DNA of 64,000 nt from Streptomyces calvus (GTDB lineage Bacteria > Actinomycetota > Actinomycetes > Streptomycetales > Streptomycetaceae), in contig NZ_VCNP01000004.1 in the NCBI RefSeq assembly GCF_006782915.1, positions 1-64,000 on the forward strand, written 5' to 3'. The position numbers were made by a program, and so were the translations under genes. Of this stretch, positions 17,888 to 26,388 are shown piece after piece (the stretch's first letter is position 1; every line of letters begins with the position of its first letter). The notes under the pieces are model-generated. The model worked only from the letters and a program-made list of their open reading frames with translations, was not told the DNA's origin and did not search any database.

Positions 17888-18310
17888 ATGGACGACACAA
17901 CCGGGAACCGGGACGTGTGGACCGACGACGAGGGCCAGGAGGTGGTCCGTCTGCGCCGCTGGAAGGAGACCTGGGCCGCCGACGACCCGCACGCCAACTT
18001 CAAGCAGGAGGTGGCCGAGTACGGGCGGCTGGACCCGTTGGTCACCCTGCGCGGCATGTCCCGCAACCTCGACATCCCGGTCGGTGTCATCGCCCGCTAC
18101 GTCCTGGCCAAGTGGGCCACCGGCGGCAGTGGCGGGCTGCTGGAGGTGGGGCCGGTCATGGTGCCCCGGCTCTGGGCGCCGATCGCCGCCGCGGAGGAGG
18201 CCGACAGCGACGAGCAGCGTCTGGCGGCCTACCACCAGCTGCGCCAGATGATCTCCTGGCTCAAGGTGCCGCTGGACAACCCGGAGGTCTACCCCGCCCA
18301 GCACGACTGA
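17888..18310 (+). CDS. Conserved hypothetical protein
   Basis: 140 aa, soluble, acidic, mostly helical by appearance. Features are WKETWAADDPHANFKQEV, LDIPVGVIARYVLAKWATGGSGGLLEVGP and a C-terminal RQMISWLKVPLDNPEVYP. I believe small proteins of this pattern are common in Streptomyces (possibly DUF6027), but I cannot confirm that. ATG 17888 follows GTGGAGG. It precedes the sulfatase gene by 97 bp and may share its transcript. No function can be stated. Confidence 0.62.
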   Translation: MDDTTGNRDVWTDDEGQEVVRLRRWKETWAADDPHANFKQEVAEYGRLDPLVTLRGMSRNLDIPVGVIARYVLAKWATGGSGGLLEVGPVMVPRLWAPIAAAEEADSDEQRLAAYHQLRQMISWLKVPLDNPEVYPAQHD

Positions 18311-18407
18311 TCCGCCCCGTACGGGGTGTTCAGCCGAGGAGGTTCCCCAGTCGAACACGCCGTCCGCGGCCCCTTTCCGCCGTCCCGACGCATCCGAGGT
18401 GAGGACC

Positions 18408-19835
18408 ATGCCCGTGGAGTCGAACGCCCCTTACGATCACGTCGTACTGATCTCCATCGACACCATGCGCAGCGACGCGCTGGCCTGCAATCCGATACCG
18501 CTGTGGCCGCACAAGTACCACGACATCCGCCCGGCGCGCACCACGGTGCTGGACGAACTCGCCGCGAGCGGAGCCTACTTCCCCAACGTGATCAGCGCGG
18601 CGCCGTACACGGCGGCCGCCCACGGCGCCATCTTCAGCGGGCAGTACCCGCTGCACAACGGGCTGCACGAGTTCTACAACGGCTCGCTGCGCGCCCCGTC
18701 GGTCTTCACCTACGGGCGCCGCGCGGGCCGCGACACGGTGCTCAAGACCGACTTCCCCATCATCCTCGGCCCGCAGCTGGGGTTCACCCGCGACATCGAC
18801 ACCTACCTCGTGGAGGAGGACGACGCCTTCATCGACGCCGTCCTGGCACGTGACTCCACCGTCTCCTGCGCCCACTTCGGCGCGGTGCACGCGCCGTACG
18901 GCTTCCACAACCTGGCCTTCGGCGGCGACGCCTACCGCGAGAAGGTCGCGGAGCTGACCGCCGAACTGCCCCCGTCGCTGCCCTTCAGCGACCTGCTGGT
19001 GGAGAGTTACCGCAGCCCGGAGGACACCGAGCTGCTGGTGAGCTACAAGCGGGCGATCGCCTATCTGCACGCCGAGGGCCAGTACGACCGGCTGTTCCAG
19101 ATCTACCTCGACGGCGTGCAGCACTTCCTGGAGACCCGCTTCACGGCCTTCCTGGACCGGCTGCGCGAGCGGATGGCCGCGGCCGGACGGCGCATGCTGC
19201 TGGTGCTCTTCGCCGACCACGGCGAGGAGTTCGACGAGCGCACCAACGGCCACTTCAACTCCATGGCCGAAGCGGTGCTGCGGGTGCCGCTGATCATCGT
19301 CGGTGACGACGTGGCGCCCGGCGTGCACACCAACCGGATCCGGACGGTCGACATCGCGCCCACCGTGCTGGAACTCGCCGGCATCCCGGCGCCCGCCACC
19401 GGGGTCTTCGACGGCCGGTCCCTGGCGTCCGTGGCCCGCGGCACGCAGAAGCTGCAGGGTGACGCGCCGGCCGTCGCCGAGGCGTACACGTCGGAGCTGA
19501 ACGAGTTCGTCGCCTACCAGCAGCGCCAGCTCTCCGGGCAGCAGCCGGGCGCCCTGCGGCACTACCTCATCGGGCACGCCGCCTACCAGGACGACCGGCG
19601 CGCGGTCCGGCTGACCCGGCAGTACAGCGAGTGGTTCCAGAACATCCGGCCGACCGAGGCGTCCTGGGTCGAGAAGTTCGACGAGTCGTCGGTGCCCCGG
19701 CCGGTGCCGGACGACGACGGGGCCGACCTGCTCGCCACCCTGGACGACTACCGCACGGCGCTGCGCGAGCCGGACCAGGTGCCGTTCACCGACGAGATCC
19801 GCGGCCAGCTGCGCGCGCTGGGCTACTCGGTCTGA
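18408..19835 (+). CDS. Sulfatase/alkaline-phosphatase superfamily protein, Thr nucleophile type
   Basis: 475 aa. Metal-ligand motif ISIDTMRSD (D18, D23) and the late ADHGEEFDE (D270, H271) fit the superfamily. The nucleophile region is SAAPYTAAAHGAIFSG, with Thr68 where true sulfatases have the Cys/Ser of CxPxR, and the following Arg is also absent. Formylglycine formation is therefore not expected. Known, from memory: two sulfatase-like genes of the nucleocidin cluster are needed for 5'-O-sulfamoyl formation. It is followed after 1 bp by the amidinotransferase-fold gene, so they are co-transcribed. Role in sulfamate assembly is inferred. Confidence 0.78.
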   Translation: MPVESNAPYDHVVLISIDTMRSDALACNPIPLWPHKYHDIRPARTTVLDELAASGAYFPNVISAAPYTAAAHGAIFSGQYPLHNGLHEFYNGSLRAPSVFTYGRRAGRDTVLKTDFPIILGPQLGFTRDIDTYLVEEDDAFIDAVLARDSTVSCAHFGAVHAPYGFHNLAFGGDAYREKVAELTAELPPSLPFSDLLVESYRSPEDTELLVSYKRAIAYLHAEGQYDRLFQIYLDGVQHFLETRFTAFLDRLRERMAAAGRRMLLVLFADHGEEFDERTNGHFNSMAEAVLRVPLIIVGDDVAPGVHTNRIRTVDIAPTVLELAGIPAPATGVFDGRSLASVARGTQKLQGDAPAVAEAYTSELNEFVAYQQRQLSGQQPGALRHYLIGHAAYQDDRRAVRLTRQYSEWFQNIRPTEASWVEKFDESSVPRPVPDDDGADLLATLDDYRTALREPDQVPFTDEIRGQLRALGYSV

Positions 19836-19836
19836 C

Positions 19837-20835
19837 ATGGGCCGGTCCGACACGACACCCCGGGCCGGCCTGCCCACCAGTGACCTCGGCGGGCCGGGCT
19901 GGGTCCCGCGCTCCGCCGGGCACCGGGAGGAGGTCGAGGCCGGTGTGCGGTGGAGCAGGTGCGGCTACCGCTCGGAGTGGGCGCCGCTGCGCGAGGTGCT
20001 GCTGACCCGCCCCCACGACGGCATCGCCTCGGTCACCGACCCGGCCGCGCAGCTGATGCGCGCGCCGGTCGACCTGGGCCGGATGCGTGAGCAGTTCGCC
20101 GCGCTGGCGGAGACGTACCGGACGCTGGGTGTGCGGGTGCACGTCCTCGACCCGCCGCCCACCGCGGGTCCCAACATCGTCTTCGCGCGGGATCTGTTCC
20201 TGGCCACCCCGCAGGGTGTGGTCCTGGCGCGCTGCGCGTCGGCGCAGCGCGCCGGCGAGGAACGGCACGCGGCCGCTGCCCTGGCCGCCCTGGGCGTGCC
20301 GTTGCTGCGGATCATGACCGGCACGGCCGTGTTCGAGGGCGCGGACGCCCTGTGGGTCGACGAGCGGACCGTGCTGGTGGGGATCGGTCTGCGGACCGAC
20401 CGGGCGGGCGCGGCGACCGTGCGCGAGGTGCTGCGCGAGCAGGGCGTCGACACCGTCGAGGTGCCGGTGAGCGACGGGGCGCAGCACCTGCTGGGCTCGG
20501 TCGTCTTCGTGGACCGCCGGCGTGCCGTGGTCCACACGGCCGCGCTGTCCGCACCGGCGCGCGCCGAACTGGTGCGACGTGACTACGAGTTGGTGGAGCT
20601 GCCGCCGGACGACGAGGTGGTGCGGCGGCGGTCGATGAACCTGGTGGCGCTCGGCCCCGGGCGGGTGCTGATGCCCGCCGGCTGTCCGGTGACCCGGCGC
20701 CGTCTGGAGGACGCCGGCCTTGAGGTGTTCACCGCGGAGGTCGGCGAGTACGTCAAGGCGGCCGGCGCCCTGGGCTGCCTCACCGGCATCCTGCGCCGCG
20801 ACGACTCCGACGCGGCGGCGGCGCGGGCCGGTTGA
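19837..20835 (+). CDS. Amidinotransferase/dimethylargininase-fold enzyme
   Basis: 332 aa of the pentein (GME) superfamily. PNIVFARDLFLATPQG, the acidic GTAVFEGADALWVD (EGAD in place of EGGD), GIGLRTDRAG and the C-terminal GALGCLTGIL with candidate catalytic Cys314 are visible, in the order seen in arginine deiminase, DDAH and amidinotransferases. The ATG is 1 bp after the sulfatase stop. From memory, an amidinotransferase (NucN) is essential in nucleocidin producers. It may handle the nitrogen donor for the sulfamate. Whether it transfers or hydrolyses cannot be read here. Confidence 0.8.
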   Translation: MGRSDTTPRAGLPTSDLGGPGWVPRSAGHREEVEAGVRWSRCGYRSEWAPLREVLLTRPHDGIASVTDPAAQLMRAPVDLGRMREQFAALAETYRTLGVRVHVLDPPPTAGPNIVFARDLFLATPQGVVLARCASAQRAGEERHAAAALAALGVPLLRIMTGTAVFEGADALWVDERTVLVGIGLRTDRAGAATVREVLREQGVDTVEVPVSDGAQHLLGSVVFVDRRRAVVHTAALSAPARAELVRRDYELVELPPDDEVVRRRSMNLVALGPGRVLMPAGCPVTRRRLEDAGLEVFTAEVGEYVKAAGALGCLTGILRRDDSDAAAARAG

Positions 20836-20875
20836 CCGGCCGGCGCGGGCCGCGGCTCCGCCGCCGTGGACGGCT

Positions 20876-20900
20876 GCTCCCCGGCCTGCGGCCGGGGAGC
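20876..20900. terminator. Hairpin terminator after the sulfatase/amidinotransferase operon
   Basis: GCTCCCCGGCC-TGC-GGCCGGGGAGC forms a perfect 11-bp stem with a 3-base loop, 41 bp after the stop of the amidinotransferase-fold gene. No U-tract follows, as is common in Streptomyces. Confidence 0.7.
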
Positions 20901-20942
20901 GGACGGCGGCGCCGGGCCCGATGTGACGTGTGACGCCGCAAC

Positions 20943-20980
20943 GCCCGCGCGCCGCCGGAACCGACCGGCGGCGCGCGGGC
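20943..20980. terminator. Bidirectional hairpin between convergent genes
   Basis: A perfect 16-bp inverted repeat (20943-20958 and 20965-20980, stem GCCCGCGCGCCGCCGG) with a 6-base loop. It lies between the convergent amidinotransferase and second sulfatase genes, so it would stop transcription from both sides. Confidence 0.8.
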
Positions 20981-20998
20981 CGTTGCACCCGGGCGGGG

Positions 20999-22168
20999 TC
21001 AGTGGGGCGGAGCGACGGGGGGCGTGCCGGTGGACAGGGTCTCCCCGTGGTGCTCCGTCGGGTCGGCCCGCAGGTCGTAGCTCTCGACGGTGTCACCGCC
21101 TATGTGCCAGATGACCTTCCGGCGCGCGCCCTCCCCCTCGTCCCAGCGCACCGCCGACAGCGGCAGCAGATCGGGGTACTGACCGTCGGCCCGGCGCTCC
21201 TCCGGGTAGTAGGTCTCGCTGTAGGCGGGGCGGGAGGCGCCGGCGGGTTCCGGGCGCAGGAACTCGGTCAGGGACGCCCCGTCGGCGTCCTTCTGCTCGA
21301 GGCCGAGCAGCTCCAGCACCGTCGGCGCGATGTCGACCAGGCGGACCTGGCTGTCGATCTCCGCGCCGCGCGGCAGTCCCGGGCCCGAGACGATCAGCGG
21401 CACGTGCTGGGTGGTGTCGAACAGCAGGCAGCCGTGCCCCTCCTCGTAGGGGTGGCCCAGGTCGCCGGAGTGGTCGTTGGGGTACCAGCCCGCCAGGTCC
21501 TCGCCGTGGTCGGAGAAGCACACGATCAGAGTGTCGTCCAGCGCGTGCCCCAGCTCCTCGATGCGTGTGAGCATCCTGCTCACGTAGTGGTCGGAGTAGG
21601 CGACCTCCCCCTCGTAAGGATTGGCGGCGGTGGGGCAGAAGTCCTCCGGCGGCTCGTAGGGCCAGTGGGCGTCGAAGAAGTGCGCGAAGAGGAAGAACGG
21701 CGACTGCTGCCGGGACAGCCAGTCCATGGCCCGGTCCACCACCAGCGGTGCCCGCTTCAGGGCCAGGCCGCGCATCTTCACGTCGGGCGTGGTCAGCGGG
21801 TCGCTGCCGTCGGGCAGCAGCGGGATCTCGTCGTCGTAGAAGTCGAAGCCGCGGTCCATGCCGTACCACTTGTTCAGCCCCGGGCAGGAGACCACCGCTC
21901 CGGTGGCGTAGCCGGCCCGCTTCAGGTGCTCGGCCAGCGTGACGGCGTCCGGGGCGAGTTGCTCGCGCAGCAGGTGGCGGATGCCGTGCCGGGCCGGCTG
22001 GAGTCCGGTGAAGACGCTGGCGTGGCTGATGGGTGTCAGCGGTGCCGAGGAGACGGCCTGCCGGAAGGTGGTGCCCCGGCGGCGCAGTGATTCGATGCCC
22101 GGCATCTTCCCCGAGTAGGCGACATCGGCCCGGACGGTGTCCAGGGAGATCAGCAGCACGTTGGGCAT
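20999..22168 (-). CDS. Second sulfatase-superfamily protein, Thr nucleophile type
   Basis: 389 aa. Metal motif ISLDTVRAD (D10, D15), nucleophile region SSAPLTPISHASVFTG with Thr45 in the nucleophile position, FDAHWPY, and CFSDHGEDLAGW provide the alkaline-phosphatase-superfamily core. As in the other sulfatase-like protein of the locus, the CxPxR formylglycine motif is missing. ATG 22168 is preceded by AAAGGA. It is transcribed away from the StrR-like regulator, sharing a 119-bp divergent promoter region. Likely partner in sulfamate assembly, by analogy with the two sulfatase genes of nucleocidin clusters as I recall them. Confidence 0.78.
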   Translation of the reverse strand: MPNVLLISLDTVRADVAYSGKMPGIESLRRRGTTFRQAVSSAPLTPISHASVFTGLQPARHGIRHLLREQLAPDAVTLAEHLKRAGYATGAVVSCPGLNKWYGMDRGFDFYDDEIPLLPDGSDPLTTPDVKMRGLALKRAPLVVDRAMDWLSRQQSPFFLFAHFFDAHWPYEPPEDFCPTAANPYEGEVAYSDHYVSRMLTRIEELGHALDDTLIVCFSDHGEDLAGWYPNDHSGDLGHPYEEGHGCLLFDTTQHVPLIVSGPGLPRGAEIDSQVRLVDIAPTVLELLGLEQKDADGASLTEFLRPEPAGASRPAYSETYYPEERRADGQYPDLLPLSAVRWDEGEGARRKVIWHIGGDTVESYDLRADPTEHHGETLSTGTPPVAPPH

Positions 22169-22287
22169 GTCCTGTGTGTCCTTTCGCGGGTTGCTGATGG
22201 AGCGTTGATCCCTTACTGATCGCGGGTTTGTACGCTGCCTGACGAATCGCGGATGTTCCGCTGGAGTGTGTTCAGGACGGAGGCCGT

Positions 22288-23334
22288 ATGCCCCTCGGGG
22301 AAGACCAGGAAGCGCATCCCCCCCACGACCCGGTCCACCTCGTTCCCCTCGATGCCCTGTCCGCCACCGCGGGTGTGCGCCGCCGCGGTGAGGACCCCGA
22401 CCACGTGCAGCTGCTGCTGGAGGCCGGCACCGACCTGCCTCCGATCCTCGTCCACCGGCCCACCATGCAGGTGATCGACGGAATGCACCGGTTACGCGTC
22501 GCGGCCCTGCGGGGCCGCACCCACATCGCGGTCCGCTTCTACGACGGCGACAGCGCGGACGCCTTCGTCCTGGCCGTCCGGCAGAACATCAGCCACGGGC
22601 TGCCGCTGTCCCTCGCCGACCGCACCGCCGCCGCCACCCGCATCACCCGTACCCATCCCCACTGGTCCGACCGGGCCATCGCCCGCGCCAGCGGTCTGTC
22701 CCCCAAGACCGTCGCCGCCATCCGCCGCCGTTCGTCCGGGGAAATCCCACCGTCGAACACCCGCGTCGGGCAGGACGGTCGCACCCGGCCGCTCGACGCC
22801 ACCGAGGGCCGCCGCCGCGCCGGGCACCTCATCGCCGCCCACCCCACCATGCCCTTGCGTCAGGTCGCCGCGGAAGCCGGGATCTCGCTGGGAACGGCTC
22901 ACGACGTCCGTGAGCGTCTGCGTACCGGCCGCAGTCCCGCCCCCGCCCGCTCGACCGCCCCGTCAGACAGTCACATTCCTCCCGCCGTGGCGCCAGCCCC
23001 CCGTGCCCCGCTCGCTCCGGCGCCCGCTCCCGCCCTGGTGCCGGCGCCCGTCCCGGCCGGCACCCGGCCCCGCACCCCCGCCGCGGTCCTGCACGTGCTG
23101 CGCAAGGACCCCTCGCTGCGCCTGACCGACACCGGGCGGGCCCTGCTGCGGCTGTTCGACGCCCAGGCTCAACTCATGCCACAGTGGAACCGACTGGTCG
23201 ACACCTTCCCGCACCACTGCGCCGACATGATCGTCGACCTCGCCGACACGTACGCCACCTACTGGCAGCACGTCGCCACACATCTGCGCACCGCCTCGGC
23301 CCAGCCCGACACGGGGCATCGCATGTCCAGCTAG
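22288..23334 (+). CDS. StrR/NovG-like ParB-domain transcriptional regulator, TTA codon
   Basis: 348 aa. An N-terminal ParB/Srx-like domain (VIDGMHRLRVAALRG, then AVRQNISHGLPLSLADR) is followed by a helix-turn-helix (SDRAIARASGLSPKTVAAI, about residues 130-150) and a second HTH-like segment (MPLRQVAAEAGISLGTAHDV). A long Pro/Ala-rich linker and a helical tail follow. This is the StrR/NovG layout of pathway activators. Leucine 69 is encoded by TTA (22492-22494). ATG 22288 has GGAGG 4 bases upstream. It probably activates the downstream radical SAM operon 34 bp away. Confidence 0.82.
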   Translation: MPLGEDQEAHPPHDPVHLVPLDALSATAGVRRRGEDPDHVQLLLEAGTDLPPILVHRPTMQVIDGMHRLRVAALRGRTHIAVRFYDGDSADAFVLAVRQNISHGLPLSLADRTAAATRITRTHPHWSDRAIARASGLSPKTVAAIRRRSSGEIPPSNTRVGQDGRTRPLDATEGRRRAGHLIAAHPTMPLRQVAAEAGISLGTAHDVRERLRTGRSPAPARSTAPSDSHIPPAVAPAPRAPLAPAPAPALVPAPVPAGTRPRTPAAVLHVLRKDPSLRLTDTGRALLRLFDAQAQLMPQWNRLVDTFPHHCADMIVDLADTYATYWQHVATHLRTASAQPDTGHRMSS

Positions 23335-23367
23335 AGAGATCCCGCCGACCGGCATAAGGAGCCGTTC

Positions 23368-25050
23368 ATGGCACCCAAGTCACTCGCCCTGGAGTTATAC
23401 GCCAACGCCGACGAGCTGGTGGACCGCCAGTTCATGAACCAGATGCGCGAACAGGACATCACCCCGGTCCCCACCGACCCGTCGCTGCCGCGCTTCACGC
23501 TGGTCGTGGGGCCGTCCCCGTTCACCATGCCCCGCGGCTGGGAGTTCTTCCTGACCTCCCCGTACGAGGGCGCCAGCTACATCTCCACCGTGCTGCACAA
23601 CGCCGGCTACCCGGTGCGCATCGTCGACGTCCGCTACGACCTCGACCCGCTGAAGTCGGCCTACGACCAGATCGTCGGGCAGACCGACGTGCTCGGTCTG
23701 TGCACCTTCGAGGACAACTTCCCCTTCTGCCGCGAGCTGATGGAGAAGGTCCGCGAGGCGGAGCCGGACGTGCCCATCATCGTGGGCGGTTCGCTGTGCA
23801 CGTCGGTGCCCCACATCTTCATGGAGCACACGGCCGCCGACATCGTCGTCATCAGCGAGGGCGAACTCACCATCCTGGAGCTGATGGAGAGCTACGCCTC
23901 GGGGAACTGGTCCCGCGACCTGCCCAACATCCGCGGCATCTGCTACCGCACACCCGAGGGCGAGGCCAAGCGCACCCGGCCGCGCGGCCAGATGATGGAC
24001 CTCGACGCGCTGCCGCGCATGCGGCTCGACCTGTGGCCGCAGTACCACAGCCCGATGGGCCTCCAGCCGCAGATCATCTCCTCGTACAGCCGCGGCTGCA
24101 AGATGGACTGCTCGTTCTGCTACCGCACGACGCCGCAGGTCAGGGCCAAGTCCCCGGAGAAGATGGACCGGGACATGGCCTGGCTGAAGAGCCAGTACGG
24201 CATCGAGTTCTCGTTCTTCGTGGACCTGACGTTCAGCTCGCACCGCAAGCAGACGCTGGAGATCTGCGACGTCATCAAGGACCACGACATCCGCTGGACG
24301 TGCCTGACCCGGTGCGCCGACATGGACGAGCCCCGCGTCAACGCGATGCGCGACTCGGGCTGCGACATCATCCTGTACGGCGTGGAGTCGCTGGGCACCG
24401 AGGTGCTGCGCGAGGCCCGCAAGGGCAGCAGCGAGAACCTGACCGTGCGGGCCATGCGCACCACCTTCGACGCCGGTGTGCGCTTCGGCTCCCTGCTCAT
24501 CGTGGGCCTGCCCAACGAGAGCGAGGAGTCCCTCAACCACATGGTGGAGTTCGCCGAGACGTACAACCACGTCACCCGGGTCAAGTACCTGTCGGCGATG
24601 CCGGGCACCACGATCTACAAGCAGGCGCTGGCCTCCGGCACCATCCGCTCGGAGATCGACCACCTGAACTGGCTGTCGGTCGAACAGGCCCTGCACGAGG
24701 ACGAGTTCCTCAACGTCAGCGGCCTGCCGGAGAAGGTGTGCCGGGACGCCTACAAGCGCATCTACGACGCCTACCAGCCCGGCCCGGTGATGGACTTCCG
24801 TCACTTCCCCGAGCACATGCAGTACTTCCACCCGCAGCCCGCGGACGGCCTGGAGCGCTCGACCAGCTACGCCGGCACCGGATGGCGCCGGGAGTTCAGC
24901 TCCGCCGCCGGCCCGCTGGCGCCGGGCTCGGAGCGCTTCACCCTCGACAAGTGCAGCGAGCCCGAGGTGGCCCGCGCGGGCAGCAGCCTGATGGAGTGCG
25001 GCGCGAAGAAAATGACGTCGCCCTCGCTGGCCGGCGTCAACGAGGCATGA
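23368..25050 (+). CDS. Cobalamin-type radical SAM enzyme, TTA codon at residue 10
   Basis: 560 aa. A B12-binding-like Rossmann domain (about 60-180: YISTVLHNAGYPVRIVD, DVLGLCTFEDNF, VPIIVGGSLCTS) precedes a radical SAM domain with CKMDCSFC, giving the CxxxCxxC cluster ligands C244, C248 and C251. Strong AAGGAG precedes ATG 23368. Residue 10 is a TTA leucine (23395-23397), so translation should depend on bldA. From memory, the radical SAM gene nucJ is needed for sulfamoyl formation in nucleocidin producers. The stop overlaps the sulfotransferase start (ATGA). The reaction itself is unknown. Confidence 0.85.
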   Translation: MAPKSLALELYANADELVDRQFMNQMREQDITPVPTDPSLPRFTLVVGPSPFTMPRGWEFFLTSPYEGASYISTVLHNAGYPVRIVDVRYDLDPLKSAYDQIVGQTDVLGLCTFEDNFPFCRELMEKVREAEPDVPIIVGGSLCTSVPHIFMEHTAADIVVISEGELTILELMESYASGNWSRDLPNIRGICYRTPEGEAKRTRPRGQMMDLDALPRMRLDLWPQYHSPMGLQPQIISSYSRGCKMDCSFCYRTTPQVRAKSPEKMDRDMAWLKSQYGIEFSFFVDLTFSSHRKQTLEICDVIKDHDIRWTCLTRCADMDEPRVNAMRDSGCDIILYGVESLGTEVLREARKGSSENLTVRAMRTTFDAGVRFGSLLIVGLPNESEESLNHMVEFAETYNHVTRVKYLSAMPGTTIYKQALASGTIRSEIDHLNWLSVEQALHEDEFLNVSGLPEKVCRDAYKRIYDAYQPGPVMDFRHFPEHMQYFHPQPADGLERSTSYAGTGWRREFSSAAGPLAPGSERFTLDKCSEPEVARAGSSLMECGAKKMTSPSLAGVNEA

Positions 25051-26126
25051 CAGGCCGACTCGGTCCCGTTCTCATCATCGGGACCGAGCGGTCCGGCTCC
25101 AACCTGCTGCGGCTCATCCTCAACGCCCACTCCCGCATCGCCGTCCCGCACCCTCCGCACTTCATGCGGTACCTCGCTCCGCTGGCCGCCTCGTACGACC
25201 GCCTCCCGGCCGCGGCCGGGCGCGCCCGCGCCACCGCGGACGCGCTCGGCCTGCTGCGGCGGCACATCCATCCGTGGCCGCACCCGGTCGACGCGGACCG
25301 GGTGCTGGCCGCGGCGGAACCGGGGCACGGGCTGTTCGGGATCGTGGCGGCGATCTACGACGAGCACCGGATCGCCGAGGGCAAGGCGCGCTGGGGCTGC
25401 AAGAGCACGTTCATGGTGGACCATGTCGCCGACGTCCTCGCGGTCCGTCCGGACGCGCGGTTCGTGTGGCTGGTCAGGGACCCGTGCGACGTGGCCGCCT
25501 CGGCCAAGCGCGCGGTGTTCGGCCCCAGTCACCCCTACCGCACCGCGCTGCTGTGGCGGGCCCAGCAGGACCGGGCCCGGGCCGCGCTCGACGCCCACGG
25601 TCCCGACGTGGTGCACCTGCTGCGCTACGAGGACCTGGTGTCGAACACGGCGGAGGAGGTCGGCCGGCTCTGCGACTTCCTCGGCGAGGAACTGGAGCCG
25701 GCCATGCTCGAGCACCACAGGTCCGCCGACGCCCGCCGGACCGCCGGTCTGGCCCAGGCGTGGCGGCAGGCGGGGCAGCCGGTGACGAACCACCGGGTCG
25801 GCACCGGGCGTACGGGGCTGACCACCCGGGAACGCCTGCTGGTGGACAAGGTGACCGGGCCGGTCAAGGAGTCGCTCGGCTACCCGGTCGACCCGGCCGC
25901 CGCCGGCACGCCCGATCCCTCGCCGCTCGCGGTGGCACTGGGCTCGGCGTGGCTGCGCGCCCGCATCGAGTGGCGCTCGGCCCGCAACGACGACAACTAC
26001 CGTGCCCGGATGCGCCGCGACGCCTACGTACGGTTCCTCCGGCTGAGAACGGCCGCGGCGCGCGCGGCCGCTCCGCCCGGGGCCGGCGGGCGGCGCCACC
26101 AGGCGCACGGCGGCAGCACCGCCTGA
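25047..26126 (+). CDS. PAPS-dependent sulfotransferase-like protein
   Basis: 359 aa. The 5'-phosphosulfate loop IIGTERSGSNLL is at residues 10-21, and the 3'-phosphate motif VWLVRDPCDVAASAKR lies near residue 145, in the usual order for sulfotransferases. The C-terminus is Arg/Gly-rich. The ATG overlaps the radical SAM stop (ATGA), so the two are translationally coupled. In sulfamoyl nucleoside clusters a sulfotransferase (NucK/AcmK by memory) sits beside the radical SAM gene. It could sulfate a nucleoside or a carrier metabolite. Confidence 0.83.
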   Translation: MTGRLGPVLIIGTERSGSNLLRLILNAHSRIAVPHPPHFMRYLAPLAASYDRLPAAAGRARATADALGLLRRHIHPWPHPVDADRVLAAAEPGHGLFGIVAAIYDEHRIAEGKARWGCKSTFMVDHVADVLAVRPDARFVWLVRDPCDVAASAKRAVFGPSHPYRTALLWRAQQDRARAALDAHGPDVVHLLRYEDLVSNTAEEVGRLCDFLGEELEPAMLEHHRSADARRTAGLAQAWRQAGQPVTNHRVGTGRTGLTTRERLLVDKVTGPVKESLGYPVDPAAAGTPDPSPLAVALGSAWLRARIEWRSARNDDNYRARMRRDAYVRFLRLRTAAARAAAPPGAGGRRHQAHGGSTA

Positions 26127-26388
26127 CAGCACACGTACAACGACACCATCCGACACGACCTGTACTCCGCACGCCCCGGCGCGGTCCGGCACTGCCCGTG
26201 CCGGCGCGACCGGCCGCCGCGCGGGCACCACGTGGACCGTGCCCGCACCGGCGGAGCCTGCGGCCGCACGCGCGGGCACGGCGCGGTGCCGCGCGCGGCA
26301 CGAGCAGGTTTCCTTCCTCTTCCCGATCCGCCGTCCCCCGCCCCCGGGCGGGGTCCGGCTGCACGGGCCGACCGCGAGGAGTCTTTCC
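26127..26388. promoter_or_regulatory. Intergenic region with hairpins
   Basis: 262 bp. It contains CCGGCAC-TGCCC-GTGCCGG (26186-26204) and GCGGGCAC...GTGCCCGC (26221-26246, 8-bp arms, 10-base loop). These could be a terminator after the sulfotransferase gene or a leader structure for the operon starting at 26389. No gene is supported here. Confidence 0.45.
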
